A program made the translations under genes and the position numbers. Under the pieces are notes generated by a model. That model had not been told where the DNA came from. It saw nothing but the letters and a program-made list of their open reading frames with translations, and made no database searches. This document shows, one piece after another, positions 51,051-59,658 of a stretch of DNA of 64,000 bases. Each line of letters opens with the position of its first letter. Position 1 is the stretch's first letter. Source of the DNA: Kribbella italica (GTDB lineage: Bacteria > Actinomycetota > Actinomycetes > Propionibacteriales > Kribbellaceae); contig NZ_JACHMY010000001.1 in the NCBI RefSeq assembly GCF_014205135.1, positions 6,448,001-6,512,000 on the forward strand. Direction: 5' to 3'.

Positions 51051-51418
51051 GTCATCTTCCGGAGTACGCCGAGCGCTACGGCGTACTCTCCGTCGTCGAT
51101 CCCGGCCGAGAGCCGCTGCCGCTGCGTGACCACCAGCGCGGTCAACCGCTCCAGCGCCGCCTGTCCTTCGGCGGTCAACTCTTCTCCGACGAGCCAGCCG
51201 CGCGCCTCCAGCGGCTCGGTCGCCGCCCGGAGCTCCGAGTCGCCGGCGAGGAACGGCGCCAGCGCGACAGCGATCGGCTCGTCGCCCGCCGCCGCGTTCA
51301 GCGCCTGCCACTGCCGCCGGCCGAGCCCGTCCCCGGCCAGCAACCGCTCGAACGACGCCTCGATCCGCCGGTCCAGCTCCTTCAGCCACCACCCGATAGG
51401 CTTGTTGTCCTCTGACAT
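51029..51418 (-). CDS. MarR-like winged-helix protein
   Basis: About 129 residues from the ATG at 51418; in-frame ATG codons at 51424 and 51436 are alternatives, and none has a Shine-Dalgarno sequence. The N-terminal PIGWWLKELDRRIEASFERLLAGDGLGRRQWQALNAAAG matches actinobacterial MarR-type helices; the wing region is LEARGWLVGEELTAEGQAALERL. Divergent from a second MarR gene with a perfect palindrome between them. Role unknown. Confidence 0.75.
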   Translation of the reverse strand: MSEDNKPIGWWLKELDRRIEASFERLLAGDGLGRRQWQALNAAAGDEPIAVALAPFLAGDSELRAATEPLEARGWLVGEELTAEGQAALERLTALVVTQRQRLSAGIDDGEYAVALGVLRKMTQNSSAV

Positions 51419-51443
51419 ATACATGTCAATGAGCATATACCTG
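51413..51443. promoter_or_regulatory. MarR-type operator between the two divergent MarR genes
   Basis: TGACATATACATGTCA (51413-51428) is a perfect 6-bp inverted repeat with 4-bp centre that overlaps the start codon of the minus-strand gene. A direct repeat CATATACNTG occurs at 51416-51425 and 51434-51443, 18 bp apart. The whole gap is AT-rich against its surroundings. Confidence 0.7.
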
Positions 51444-51453
51444 GAGGACTCGT

Positions 51454-51870
51454 ATGCCCAGCGCCGATCCGGTCGCCGAGGTCGAGGCCGCGATGATCGC
51501 CGTACGCCGCCGCCAGACCCGCCGCGTGTTCGCCGCTGAGACCGGGGGCGACGCGAGTCAGCAGGTCCTCGACGCGCTCGAAGCGGCTGGGCCGCTCGGC
51601 GTGAACGGCGTCGCCGATGCCCTCGGCGTCGACCAGCCCCGAGCGAGCAAACTCGTCGCCGCCGCAGTCACCGCAGGGCTCGTACGGCGCGACGCCGACC
51701 AGCACGACGGCCGCCGTACGGTCCTGGTCCTGACCGACGCCGGCCGGGACCGCTTGACCGAGGTCCACACCCATCGCCGCGCCCGCTTCACCGGTGCCAT
51801 GCAGACCTGGTCCGCGGCCGAGCAGCAGACCTTCGCGGACCTGCTGACCCGCTTCGTGTCCGCTCTCTGA
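51454..51870 (+). CDS. MarR family transcriptional regulator
   Basis: 138 residues of winged-helix fold: QQVLDALEAAGPLGVNGVADALGVDQPRASKLVAAAVTAGLVRRDADQHDGRRTVLVLTDAG includes the recognition helix and the DGR wing typical of MarR. GGAGGA lies 5 nt before the ATG. It is divergent from the other MarR-like gene; the palindrome between them would serve both. No enzyme or pump adjoins directly, but the NUDIX-GNAT gene and DHA2 exporter follow downstream on the other strand. Confidence 0.87.
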   Translation: MPSADPVAEVEAAMIAVRRRQTRRVFAAETGGDASQQVLDALEAAGPLGVNGVADALGVDQPRASKLVAAAVTAGLVRRDADQHDGRRTVLVLTDAGRDRLTEVHTHRRARFTGAMQTWSAAEQQTFADLLTRFVSAL

Positions 51871-51897
51871 ATCGGCAAACCCGCAGGTCAGAGCGAT

Positions 51898-52995
51898 TCA
51901 GGTCCGCTTCTGGTCCGCCCGGGCCGTCAGGTGGACCGCGAACGGCGCGTCCGGTCGGACACTGTCCACCCCTTCGACCAGGCCCTCCGCGACGATCTCG
52001 CCGGCGTACTGCATCCCCATCCGTTCCATCACCGCTCGCGACGCCCGGTTGTGCTGCTCGGTGAACGCGATCACCGCCTGAGCGCCCAGCGTGCCGAACG
52101 CGAACTCCAGCCCTGCCGCCCCGATCTCCGTCGCATATCCGCGTCCGCGCGCGGACTCCACCAGCGCCCACCCCAGCTCGAGCCGATCAGCAGCCCACTC
52201 CAGCCCGACCAGCGCGGCGATCTGCTCGGTCACCACCGAGTCCGCCGCCAGCCGCGACAATCCACCCCGCCCGACCAGCGCCCCGCGGCCGACCGGCGCC
52301 CCGCCCTCAGCCGGCGTCCCGCGCCCGACCAGCGCCCCGCCCTCGGCCAACTCCGCGCCCGCTCGCTCGTACGCCATCCACTTGTTCACCCCGTCGCGCT
52401 CCCACGCGGCGTGCACCGCCGCAGCCCGCTCGACCGCCGCCTCGGCCGACAGCGTCTCGGCGTACCACTCGGCAACCCACGGATCCGCGTGCAGCCTCTC
52501 CAGGTCCGGCCCATGTCCGCCCAGGACCTCCACCGGCCCACCGATCGGCACCAGCCGCAGCCGGTCGGTCAGCCGGATCCGTACGGCGTGCGCCACGATC
52601 TCCAGCAACCGCCGATCTCCGTCGGTCCGCCCGACCATCAGCAACTCGACGTCGTCGGCCCCGACCCAGGCGCCCGCGTCGTGCTTTCCCTCCTCCAACC
52701 GCGGATTCGACAGATCCCCGTCGACGGTCACCAGGTAGTCGAGCTCCCGCCGTACCCGCCCCTCGTACGTCCACTCCCAGTCCGCGACCACCGCGAGCAC
52801 GTCGCGCACGGTCCACCCGGTCTCCTCGAAGACCTCCCGCGCCAGCGCCTCCTCCGGCGTCTCCCCGGCCTCGACATGCCCGCCCACGACATCCCAGATC
52901 CCCGGGAACAACCGCCGCGACGCCGTCCGCCGATGCACATACACCCGCTGCGACGAATCCCGGATCAAAGCCCCCACACAGTCGACCTCACGCAT
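51898..52995 (-). CDS. NUDIX hydrolase - GNAT acetyltransferase fusion
   Basis: 365 residues. NUDIX box GHVEAGETPEEALAREVFEETGW at about 38-60 has the catalytic REVFEE glutamates. A GNAT domain (about 165-355) has LELGWALVESARGRGYATEIGAAGLEFAF and EQHNRASRAVMERMGMQYAGE. Between them (about 205-240) lies a short repeat of GALVGRG and GAPVGRG units, absent from normal members, that interrupts the acetyltransferase domain. The fusion of a nucleotide-type pyrophosphatase with an acetyltransferase is unusual; each part looks intact. Confidence 0.85.
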   Translation of the reverse strand: MREVDCVGALIRDSSQRVYVHRRTASRRLFPGIWDVVGGHVEAGETPEEALAREVFEETGWTVRDVLAVVADWEWTYEGRVRRELDYLVTVDGDLSNPRLEEGKHDAGAWVGADDVELLMVGRTDGDRRLLEIVAHAVRIRLTDRLRLVPIGGPVEVLGGHGPDLERLHADPWVAEWYAETLSAEAAVERAAAVHAAWERDGVNKWMAYERAGAELAEGGALVGRGTPAEGGAPVGRGALVGRGGLSRLAADSVVTEQIAALVGLEWAADRLELGWALVESARGRGYATEIGAAGLEFAFGTLGAQAVIAFTEQHNRASRAVMERMGMQYAGEIVAEGLVEGVDSVRPDAPFAVHLTARADQKRT

Positions 52996-53078
52996 GCCCC
53001 CAATCTAGAGGTGACCCGCGCCAACCGGCAGACTCGTCGAATGCGTCCGGACCAGGTCGCCCTCGTCGCCCTGCTGCC

Positions 53079-54536
53079 CTAGGGCGTGTCGCGCGGCTGC
53101 TCCTCGACGCGGTTCGGCATGAAGACCACCGCGACGACCAGCAGCACCGCGGCCAGGGCAGCGCCGTAGTACACGTCGTGGATCGCCGGGGCCAGTACGT
53201 CGCCCGACAGGTGCTCCAGATCCTCGTGCGAGTCACCCAGCCGGGAGGCGACCACACCGTTCGCCACCGCTCCGAAGACCGCGACCCCGACCGCGCTCCC
53301 GACCGACCGGGCGAACATGTTGGCGCCCGTCACCACCCCGCGACTGCGCCAGTCCACCGAGGACTGCGCCGCGACCACCCCGGGCGACGCGGAGAACCCG
53401 AGCCCGAGCCCGATCACGAAGCAGGCCAGCGCGAGGTAGAGCACCGAGCTGTCCGACGACACCGTGAGCAGCAGTCCGGACCCGATCACCACGATCACCG
53501 CCCCGAGCAGCATCGTCGTCCGGAACCCGACCCGCAGATAGATCCGCCCGGCCAGCGACGCCGCGATCGGCCACCCGAGCGTCATCGCCGCCAGCGCGAA
53601 CCCGGCGACCAGCGCACTCGTCCCCAACACGCCCTGCGCGTACAGCGGCACGTACGTCGACAGCCCGACCATCAGTACGCCGATCAGCAGCGCCGATGAG
53701 TTCGCCGAGTTCAGCACCCGGTGCCCGAGCACCCACAACGGCAGCACCGGCTCCGGCGCCTTCCGCTCGACCAGAACGAACGCGACGAGCAGCACCACCG
53801 AAACGGACAGGATCACGATGCTCGCGACCGAGTCCCACGACCACATCACGCCGCCCTCGAGCAGCCCGAGCAGCAGCAGCGAACCGCCGACCGCGAGCAG
53901 GATCGTGCCCCAGTAGTCGATCTGCGGCTTGGTGGTTCCGCGGACGACGTTCTCGTGGAAGCGCCGGACCAGCACCCAGGCCGCGGCCAGGCCGAGCGGG
54001 ATGTTCACGAAGAAGATCCAGCGCCACGAGATGTAGTCGGCGAACACACCACCGAGGGCCGGCCCGACGAACGACGAGATGCCCCAGACGCTCGCGATGT
54101 AGCCCTGCACGCGGGCTCGCTCGGCGACCGAGTAGATGTCGCCGATGATCGTCATCCCGATCGGCTGGATCGCGCCCGCGCCGAGGCCCTGGATCAGCCG
54201 GAAGGCGATCAGCGCCGGCATGCTCCAGGCGAAGCCGCACAGGATCGACCCGAGCACGAACAGCCCGACGCCGAGCAGCATGATCGGTTTGCGCCCGCGC
54301 AGGTCGGCGAGCTTGCCGTAGATCGGGACCGAGATCGCCTGGGCCAACAGGTAGATGCTGAAGAGCCAAGGGAACTGGGTGAAGCCGCCGAGGTCCTCGA
54401 CCACGGCCGGTACGGCGGTCGCGAGGATCGTCGCGTCGATGGCGACCAGTCCGACGCTGAGCATCACGGACAGGAGAATCGGTCCGCGTTCGGACCGCAG
54501 TCCAACGGCGGCGCGGTCGGTCTGCTCGGTAGTCAT
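53079..54536 (-). CDS. MFS transporter, DHA2 (EmrB/QacA) family
   Basis: 485 residues from ATG 54536; the in-frame start at 54569 adds 11 residues that are not part of the family. Fourteen predicted membrane helices with DHA2 signatures: motif C-like GPALGGVFADYISWRWIFFVNIPLG and motif A-like GKLADLRGRKPIMLLG. Proton-driven efflux of drugs or metabolites. It is divergent from the NACHT gene by about 68 bp and downstream of MarR-type regulators which often control such pumps. Confidence 0.92.
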   Translation of the reverse strand: MTTEQTDRAAVGLRSERGPILLSVMLSVGLVAIDATILATAVPAVVEDLGGFTQFPWLFSIYLLAQAISVPIYGKLADLRGRKPIMLLGVGLFVLGSILCGFAWSMPALIAFRLIQGLGAGAIQPIGMTIIGDIYSVAERARVQGYIASVWGISSFVGPALGGVFADYISWRWIFFVNIPLGLAAAWVLVRRFHENVVRGTTKPQIDYWGTILLAVGGSLLLLGLLEGGVMWSWDSVASIVILSVSVVLLVAFVLVERKAPEPVLPLWVLGHRVLNSANSSALLIGVLMVGLSTYVPLYAQGVLGTSALVAGFALAAMTLGWPIAASLAGRIYLRVGFRTTMLLGAVIVVIGSGLLLTVSSDSSVLYLALACFVIGLGLGFSASPGVVAAQSSVDWRSRGVVTGANMFARSVGSAVGVAVFGAVANGVVASRLGDSHEDLEHLSGDVLAPAIHDVYYGAALAAVLLVVAVVFMPNRVEEQPRDTP

Positions 54537-54604
54537 ATCGGAGAACAATCTAACTGAACGAACAACCATTCCCTCGGGAATCCAGCTGCCGATACTCTCC
54601 GTGG

Positions 54605-56857
54605 GTGAGGATGCGCGCAGTGCTGAGGGTCGTCCTCGTCGTGCTCACCCTGTCCCTCACGCTCGTACTGCTGCCGATCGCGATCAACGTCGGCACCGGC
54701 GGCACCGCGCCCGCCTTCCTCACGCCGTACGTCGGCTGGACGTGGCCCGTGATCGGCGTGCTCTGGCTGATCGCGATCGTCACCGGCGTCTGGGAGCTCC
54801 GCAGCCGCCGGACCGGCACGCTCTCGATCCGTTCCGCCGACCAGCCCCGCAACCGCCCGAACGCCCTGGCCCGCGTCGACCGCTACCTCTCCGAGCGCGT
54901 CGCCGGCTCGCTCGCGCAGTACACCCGCCTCGCGCTCGACCTCGACGAGAGCCCGGAAGCCGTCGTCCGCCCGTACGACCTGCTGGTCCAGCCGCTGCAC
55001 GGCACCGAACCGGAGATCCGCGAGAACGCCGACATCGCGAAGGCCTTCGACGACCTGCAGGACTCGGTCCTCATCCTCGGCGCTCCCGGAGCGGGCAAGA
55101 CCACCCTCCTGCTCGACCTGGCTCGCACGCTCGCGGCCAAGGCTCACCAGGACCCGGACCAACCGATCCCGGTCCTCGTCGACCTCTCCGGCTGGACCGG
55201 CCCGATCACCACCCGGCGCGAGGACGACGACCCCGGCGACAGCCCGCTGCTGGCCGGCTTCGTCCGCTGGCTGCTGCGCGACCTCAACAGCCGCTACCAG
55301 ATCCCCGCCGCCGTCGGCCGGGTCTGGCTCCGCCGTGGCCGGCTAGCTCTCCTGCTGGATGGTGTGGACGAGATAGCCCTGCAGCACCGAGTCAAACTCG
55401 CCCCTGCCCTGGAGGAGCTCCAGCAGCGCTACCTGGTCGGCCAGCTCGCCGTCACCTGCCGCATCGCCGACTACGCCCGCCTCCCGCAGCCCCTCAAGCT
55501 GTACGGCGCAGTGCGCATCCGCCCGCTGACCCGCCGCCAGGTCCTCGACTACTTCACCTCCGTCGGCGCTGAGCTGGCGGGCGCCCGGGCCGCGATGGAG
55601 CAGGACGACGACCTCTGGGACCTGATCACCTCGCCGCTGATGCTGAACGTGATGGCGCTCGCCTACCAGGGCCGCGACGCCGAGGAGGTCGCCGCAGGCG
55701 CAGTCGCCGACCACCGCCGCGCCCTGTTCGACACCTTCATCTCCGAAGTCCTGTCCCGCGCCCGCCCGGCCAGTCGCCAGTACGACTCACGCACAGCCCT
55801 CCGATCCCTGTGGTGCCTGGCCTGGTGGACCCGCACCCGAGCCGGCGACCGCACGGCCGTCCCGCGCTGGCTAACCCCCAACGGCTGGTACGGCCTGTCG
55901 CTCCCATCCATCGGCTACCTGGTCCACCGGGTCTGTCTGCCCGCCCTCTTCGCCGGCCTGGTCGGCGGAGCAGCACTCGCCATCACCGCCCTGTACGGCG
56001 TACTGGCGGGCGTAGCCGTCGGCGCCACCAGCCTGCTGCTGGTCCACATCCGCCCCCGCCCGTGGCAACCGCTCCGCAAGAGCCCAGGCCAGCCCAGCGC
56101 CCTGGTCGCAGCAGCCATGACCGCCGTCGGCGCAGTCGCAGGCTTCGCCTCATCCCTAGCAGGCGCCTCGGTCTTCGCAGCCCTCCCCAGATGGCTGGCC
56201 CTGCTCCTCCTCGCCACCGCCGTAGCCGCGTCGTACGCCTTCGAGCTGATCGTCTCCGACGGCCCCCGCCGGCGCCTGCTCCTCCTCATCCGCCTGGCAG
56301 TAGTCACCACCGGCACCACACTCGCCCTGACCCAGCTGGACCACCAAGACGCTTTCCTGGCCTCGGCCACCGTCGGCCTAATCGTTGCCCAAGGCATCAG
56401 AGTCGTGAAGGCTCTCCCCATGGACCACCAGGTCCGCCAGTACGACGACGCCCGAGACCTGATGGACCTCTGGGTTGTCGCAGGCCTGGCCGCAGCCGTC
56501 ACAGTCGCCCTGGCTCTAGGAGCCGACCCCGGCTGGACCCAAGTCGAAGCGATCCTGGGCATCGTCACCGGCGTAGTAGCCGCCAAAGCCTGGCGCCGCC
56601 GCCCCGCCCTCTTCGCCGGCCCCATGTCCCGCCTCATGCACGGCCTACTCCTCCGCTGGACCGGCTACCTCCCCTGGCGCCGTCGAGCCTTCCTCCAGTA
56701 CGCCGCCGACCGCTACGTCCTCACCCGGACCGGCCGCGGCGAGTACGCCTTCATCCACCTCCTGGTCCGCGACCACCTCGCCGAATGCCAACCGGACCTC
56801 CTCGCCGCCAAGGTCGACCAACGCACGACAAGCCGCAGGCAGCGCTCAACCCGCTAG
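54605..56857 (+). CDS. Membrane-anchored NACHT NTPase with C-terminal helices
   Basis: 750 residues. Two N-terminal membrane helices (about 7-26 and 43-64), a NACHT NTPase domain with Walker A GAPGAGKTT at 159-167 and Walker B LLLDGVDE at 249-256 (the DGVDE acidic cluster typical of NACHT), and a C-terminal half with about eight further membrane segments. The start is uncertain: GTG 54605 or ATG 54611, no clear ribosome site. NACHT proteins are STAND switches found in animal immunity and bacterial antiphage defence. Here no nuclease or other toxic domain is visible; the membrane part might itself be the effector. Biological role unknown. Confidence 0.85.
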   Translation: MRMRAVLRVVLVVLTLSLTLVLLPIAINVGTGGTAPAFLTPYVGWTWPVIGVLWLIAIVTGVWELRSRRTGTLSIRSADQPRNRPNALARVDRYLSERVAGSLAQYTRLALDLDESPEAVVRPYDLLVQPLHGTEPEIRENADIAKAFDDLQDSVLILGAPGAGKTTLLLDLARTLAAKAHQDPDQPIPVLVDLSGWTGPITTRREDDDPGDSPLLAGFVRWLLRDLNSRYQIPAAVGRVWLRRGRLALLLDGVDEIALQHRVKLAPALEELQQRYLVGQLAVTCRIADYARLPQPLKLYGAVRIRPLTRRQVLDYFTSVGAELAGARAAMEQDDDLWDLITSPLMLNVMALAYQGRDAEEVAAGAVADHRRALFDTFISEVLSRARPASRQYDSRTALRSLWCLAWWTRTRAGDRTAVPRWLTPNGWYGLSLPSIGYLVHRVCLPALFAGLVGGAALAITALYGVLAGVAVGATSLLLVHIRPRPWQPLRKSPGQPSALVAAAMTAVGAVAGFASSLAGASVFAALPRWLALLLLATAVAASYAFELIVSDGPRRRLLLLIRLAVVTTGTTLALTQLDHQDAFLASATVGLIVAQGIRVVKALPMDHQVRQYDDARDLMDLWVVAGLAAAVTVALALGADPGWTQVEAILGIVTGVVAAKAWRRRPALFAGPMSRLMHGLLLRWTGYLPWRRRAFLQYAADRYVLTRTGRGEYAFIHLLVRDHLAECQPDLLAAKVDQRTTSRRQRSTR

Positions 56858-56868
56858 CGCCAAGCCGA

Positions 56869-57573
56869 TCATCGGGGCGGCCGGAGGACCGCGAACGGGT
56901 CGGTGACGGTGAGCTCGCGGGTCACGAACTTGTAGACGGTGGCCGGGCGTCCACCGGACTGGCCGGAGCTGGCTCGCCGATCGGTCGGGTCGATCACGTG
57001 CCGGCGCGTCAGGACGCGGGTGAGGTTGGTGGCGCCGGGCTGGTAGCCCAGGGCCGCACCGAACAGGTCCCGCAGTTCCGCGATGGTGAACTCGAGCGGA
57101 GCCAGCGCGAACCCGATGTTCGTGTACGAGAGCTTCGCGCGCAGCCGCCCGGTCGCGGCGTCGATGAAGTAGTGGTGGTCGAACGCGGTCCGCGGCAGAT
57201 CCTCGACCGGATGCCACGCCGTGTCGGACGGAAGGTCCGGCTGGACGTCGGACGGAACCAGGCCGAGATAGCCCGTGGCCACCACCCGGGTCCGGGGATC
57301 ACGGTCGACCCGGCTGTGGGTGGCCAGCTGCTCCAGGTGCGCGACGTCGCGGACGTCGACCTTCGCGGCGAGGTGCCCGGTGATGGCGTCCCGGAACCTC
57401 TCGGTGGACTCGACGCCGCCGCCGGGAAGGGCCCATCGGTCCCGGTGCGGACTCCGGGCGCGCTTCCACAGCAGGACGCACAACCTGCCGTCGCGGACGG
57501 AGAGGACCACCGCGAGTACTTCGTGGGGATAACTCGGGAAGTTAACCCGATCACCTTCCTTGGCTGCCGGCAC
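56869..57573 (-). CDS. nrtR: NrtR: NUDIX-related repressor of NAD biosynthesis
   Basis: 234 residues. The N-terminal NUDIX-like ADP-ribose sensor (PGGGVESTERFRDAITGHLAAKVDV; the box glutamates are mostly replaced, as in regulator members that have lost hydrolysis) is joined to a winged helix of the NrtR type (TNIGFALAPLEFTIAELRDLFGAALGYQPGATNLTRVLTRRHVIDP, then GGRPATVYKF). The start codon is GTG at 57573. It is divergent from nadA with a palindrome at 57598-57620 between them, which is the diagnostic NrtR arrangement. ADP-ribose or NAD-related ligands relieve repression in the family. Confidence 0.92.
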   Translation of the reverse strand: MPAAKEGDRVNFPSYPHEVLAVVLSVRDGRLCVLLWKRARSPHRDRWALPGGGVESTERFRDAITGHLAAKVDVRDVAHLEQLATHSRVDRDPRTRVVATGYLGLVPSDVQPDLPSDTAWHPVEDLPRTAFDHHYFIDAATGRLRAKLSYTNIGFALAPLEFTIAELRDLFGAALGYQPGATNLTRVLTRRHVIDPTDRRASSGQSGGRPATVYKFVTRELTVTDPFAVLRPPR

Positions 57574-57597
57574 GTCGACGATGCTAACGTGGGCCTA

Positions 57598-57620
57598 GTT
57601 ATCGCCTGTCAAGCGAAAAC
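57598..57620. promoter_or_regulatory. Probable NrtR operator
   Basis: TTATCGC (57599-57605), 7 bp, GCGAAAA (57613-57619), with an outer G-C pair at 57598/57620: 6 of 7 arm positions match. It lies between the divergent nrtR and nadA starts, 19 nt before the nadA GTG. Confidence 0.7.
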
Positions 57621-57638
57621 CTCCCGAAGGGCACCGCC

Positions 57639-58616
57639 GTGACTGTGACCGAGACCCGTTCGACCCAGTGGCAGGACGAGGTACGCCGCCTCGCCCGGGA
57701 GCGAGACGCCGTGATCCTCGCCCACAACTACCAGGAACCGGCGATCCAGGACGTCGCCGACCACGTCGGCGACTCGCTCGCACTGTCCCGGATCGCGGCC
57801 GGGACCGACGCCGGCACGATCGTCTTCTGCGGCGTGCACTTCATGGCCGAGACCGCCAAGCTGCTCAGCCCCGAGAAGACCGTGCTGATCCCCACCGCCC
57901 AGGCAGGCTGTTCCCTGGCGGACACCATCGACGCGGACCAGTTGCGGGCCTGGAAGGCCCAGCACCCGGGCGCCGCGGTCGTTGCCTACGTCAACACCAG
58001 TGCGGCGGTGAAGGCGGAGGCCGACGTCTGCTGCACCTCGTCCAACGCCGTGGAGGTCGTCAACTCGATCCCCCGCGATCAGCCGGTGCTGTTCCTGCCC
58101 GACCAGTTCCTCGGGGAGCACGTCCGGCGGCAGACGGGCCGGGACAACATCGAGGTGTGGATGGGTGAGTGCCATGTCCACGCCGGGATCAGCCCGGTCG
58201 ACCTCCGCGCCCAGGTCGCGGCCAATCCCGCGGCCGAGGTGCTCGTTCACCCCGAGTGCGGCTGTGCGTCGTCGACGATCTGGCTGGCCGGGCGGGGCGA
58301 CCTGCCGGCCGAGCGGACCCACATCCTCTCCACGGCCGGGATGCTGGAGAGCGCCCGGGGCATGAAGGCCGAGACGGCTCTCGTCGCCACGGAGATCGGC
58401 ATGCTGCACCAGCTGCGCAAGGTGAACCAGCACACGAACTTCGTCCCGGTGAACCCGAAGGCGTCGTGCCGGTTCATGAAGATGATCACCCCGGAGCTGC
58501 TGGTCCGCTGCCTGCGCGAGGGCCGCGACGAGATCCAGCTGCCGAGCGAGATCACCGAGCGGGCCAGGCGTTCGGTCCAGCGCATGGTGGCCATCGGCAA
58601 ACCCGCGACCGCGTGA
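57639..58616 (+). CDS. nadA: Quinolinate synthase A
   Basis: Condenses iminoaspartate with dihydroxyacetone phosphate to quinolinate, the first ring of de novo NAD synthesis, using a [4Fe-4S] cluster. 325 residues. The cluster cysteines are C91 (TAQAGCSLAD), C178 (WMGECHVH) and C277 (NPKASCRFM). GTG at 57639 follows the operator. No nadB (aspartate oxidase) or nadC follows, unlike the usual nadABC operon, so iminoaspartate must come from genes elsewhere. Control is by the divergent nrtR. Confidence 0.95.
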   Translation: MTVTETRSTQWQDEVRRLARERDAVILAHNYQEPAIQDVADHVGDSLALSRIAAGTDAGTIVFCGVHFMAETAKLLSPEKTVLIPTAQAGCSLADTIDADQLRAWKAQHPGAAVVAYVNTSAAVKAEADVCCTSSNAVEVVNSIPRDQPVLFLPDQFLGEHVRRQTGRDNIEVWMGECHVHAGISPVDLRAQVAANPAAEVLVHPECGCASSTIWLAGRGDLPAERTHILSTAGMLESARGMKAETALVATEIGMLHQLRKVNQHTNFVPVNPKASCRFMKMITPELLVRCLREGRDEIQLPSEITERARRSVQRMVAIGKPATA

Positions 58617-58692
58617 CCCCAGACCCACCACCGACGCTCGTCCGACCACCCCGTACGTCACCCGCACTCGTCCCACCACTGGAGGTTTCCTC

Positions 58693-58986
58693 ATGCCCAA
58701 GGGCTACTGGGTCAGCGCCTACCGCACCATTTCAGACCCCGAGAAACTGGCTGCCTACAACCAGCTGGCCGCGCCGGCTGTTCAGGCCTTCGACGGGCGG
58801 ACCATCGTCCGTGGCGGTCGGGTCGTCGCGCACGACGCCGGAATCGCCGAACGCACCGTCGTGGTCGAGTTCGACAGCTTCGAGCAGGCCGTCGCGGCGC
58901 ACGACAGCCCGGCCTACCAGGAGGCGCTGGCCGCCCTGTCGGACGGCGTCGAGCGCGACTTCCGCATCGTCGAAGGTCTCGACTGA
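58693..58986 (+). CDS. DUF1330 domain protein
   Basis: 97 residues of dimeric alpha-beta barrel type: KGYWVSAYRTISDPEKLAAYNQLAAPAVQAFDGRTIVRGGRV and TVVVEFDSFEQAVAAHDSPAYQEALAALSDGVERDFRIVEG, the family's full length. GGAGG lies 6 nt before the ATG. It is on the same strand as nadA, 76 bp after it, and convergent with the TetR gene. The biochemical role is unknown; a stress- or NAD-related role is guesswork. Confidence 0.87.
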   Translation: MPKGYWVSAYRTISDPEKLAAYNQLAAPAVQAFDGRTIVRGGRVVAHDAGIAERTVVVEFDSFEQAVAAHDSPAYQEALAALSDGVERDFRIVEGLD

Positions 58987-59055
58987 CCGAAGTGCCGGCG
59001 GACCTTCACCGAAGGACTCTGCCGTTCACGCCGTCGAGGTCGACCACCGTGAGGG

Positions 59056-59658
59056 TCAGCTCGCGAGCGCCTGGTCCAGGATCTTCGACCACTGGCGGAC
59101 GATCCCTCGGCGGCGTTTGCCGTCGTCGGTGAGCAGGTCGGCCAGCCCCAGCCCACGCGCCATGTCGAGCACGCCCTGGACCGTCTCCCGTACGCCGGGG
59201 GTCTTCTCGCTGACCTCGAGGACCTCCAGCAGCGCTCGGTGGGCTTGCCGGCCGACGTGGGCTTCCAGGCGGACGATCTGGCGGCGTAGGGGCTCCTCCG
59301 TTGAGGCCGCGACCCACAGGTGCAGGGCGGCGCGGAAGAGGGGGCCGGTGTAGACGTCGGCCAGCATCGACACGATGGCCTCGGTGCGGCCGGCGCCGAC
59401 CGGGAGGGCAGCGGCCTGGGTGCGGATCTCCGCGAGCCGGACCTCGGTCATGTACTCGACCGCGGCCTCGAAGAGGTCCGCGCGGGTTGGGAAGTGGTGC
59501 TGCGCCGCACCCCGCGAGACCCCGGCGCGTGCCGCGACGACGGCGACCGTCGTCGCGGCGTAGCCGACCTGGGCCAGCGACTCGACCGAAGCCTCCAGCA
59601 GCTTCTGCCGAGTCGCCCGGCTGCGGTCCTGCTGCGGCGCGCGCAGCGGGTCAGCCAC
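59056..59658 (-). CDS. TetR family regulator of the acyl-CoA operon
   Basis: 200 residues. The N-terminal HTH (ATRQKLLEASVESLAQVGYAATTVAVVAARAGVSRGAAQHHFPTRADLFEAA) is followed by a ligand domain. GTG at 59658 overlaps the acyl-CoA ligase stop by 8 nt, so it is the last gene of the catabolic operon. Such TetR proteins repress the operon and respond to an acyl-CoA. The operator should lie upstream of the first gene, outside this window. Confidence 0.87.
   Translation of the reverse strand: MADPLRAPQQDRSRATRQKLLEASVESLAQVGYAATTVAVVAARAGVSRGAAQHHFPTRADLFEAAVEYMTEVRLAEIRTQAAALPVGAGRTEAIVSMLADVYTGPLFRAALHLWVAASTEEPLRRQIVRLEAHVGRQAHRALLEVLEVSEKTPGVRETVQGVLDMARGLGLADLLTDDGKRRRGIVRQWSKILDQALAS

Noticed and set aside
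50710..51129. A 139-residue plus-strand frame in the stem-loop region
   Set aside because: Its translation is Arg/Ser/Pro-rich without domain features, and it crosses all hairpins and the terminator and runs into the antisense of the MarR-like gene.
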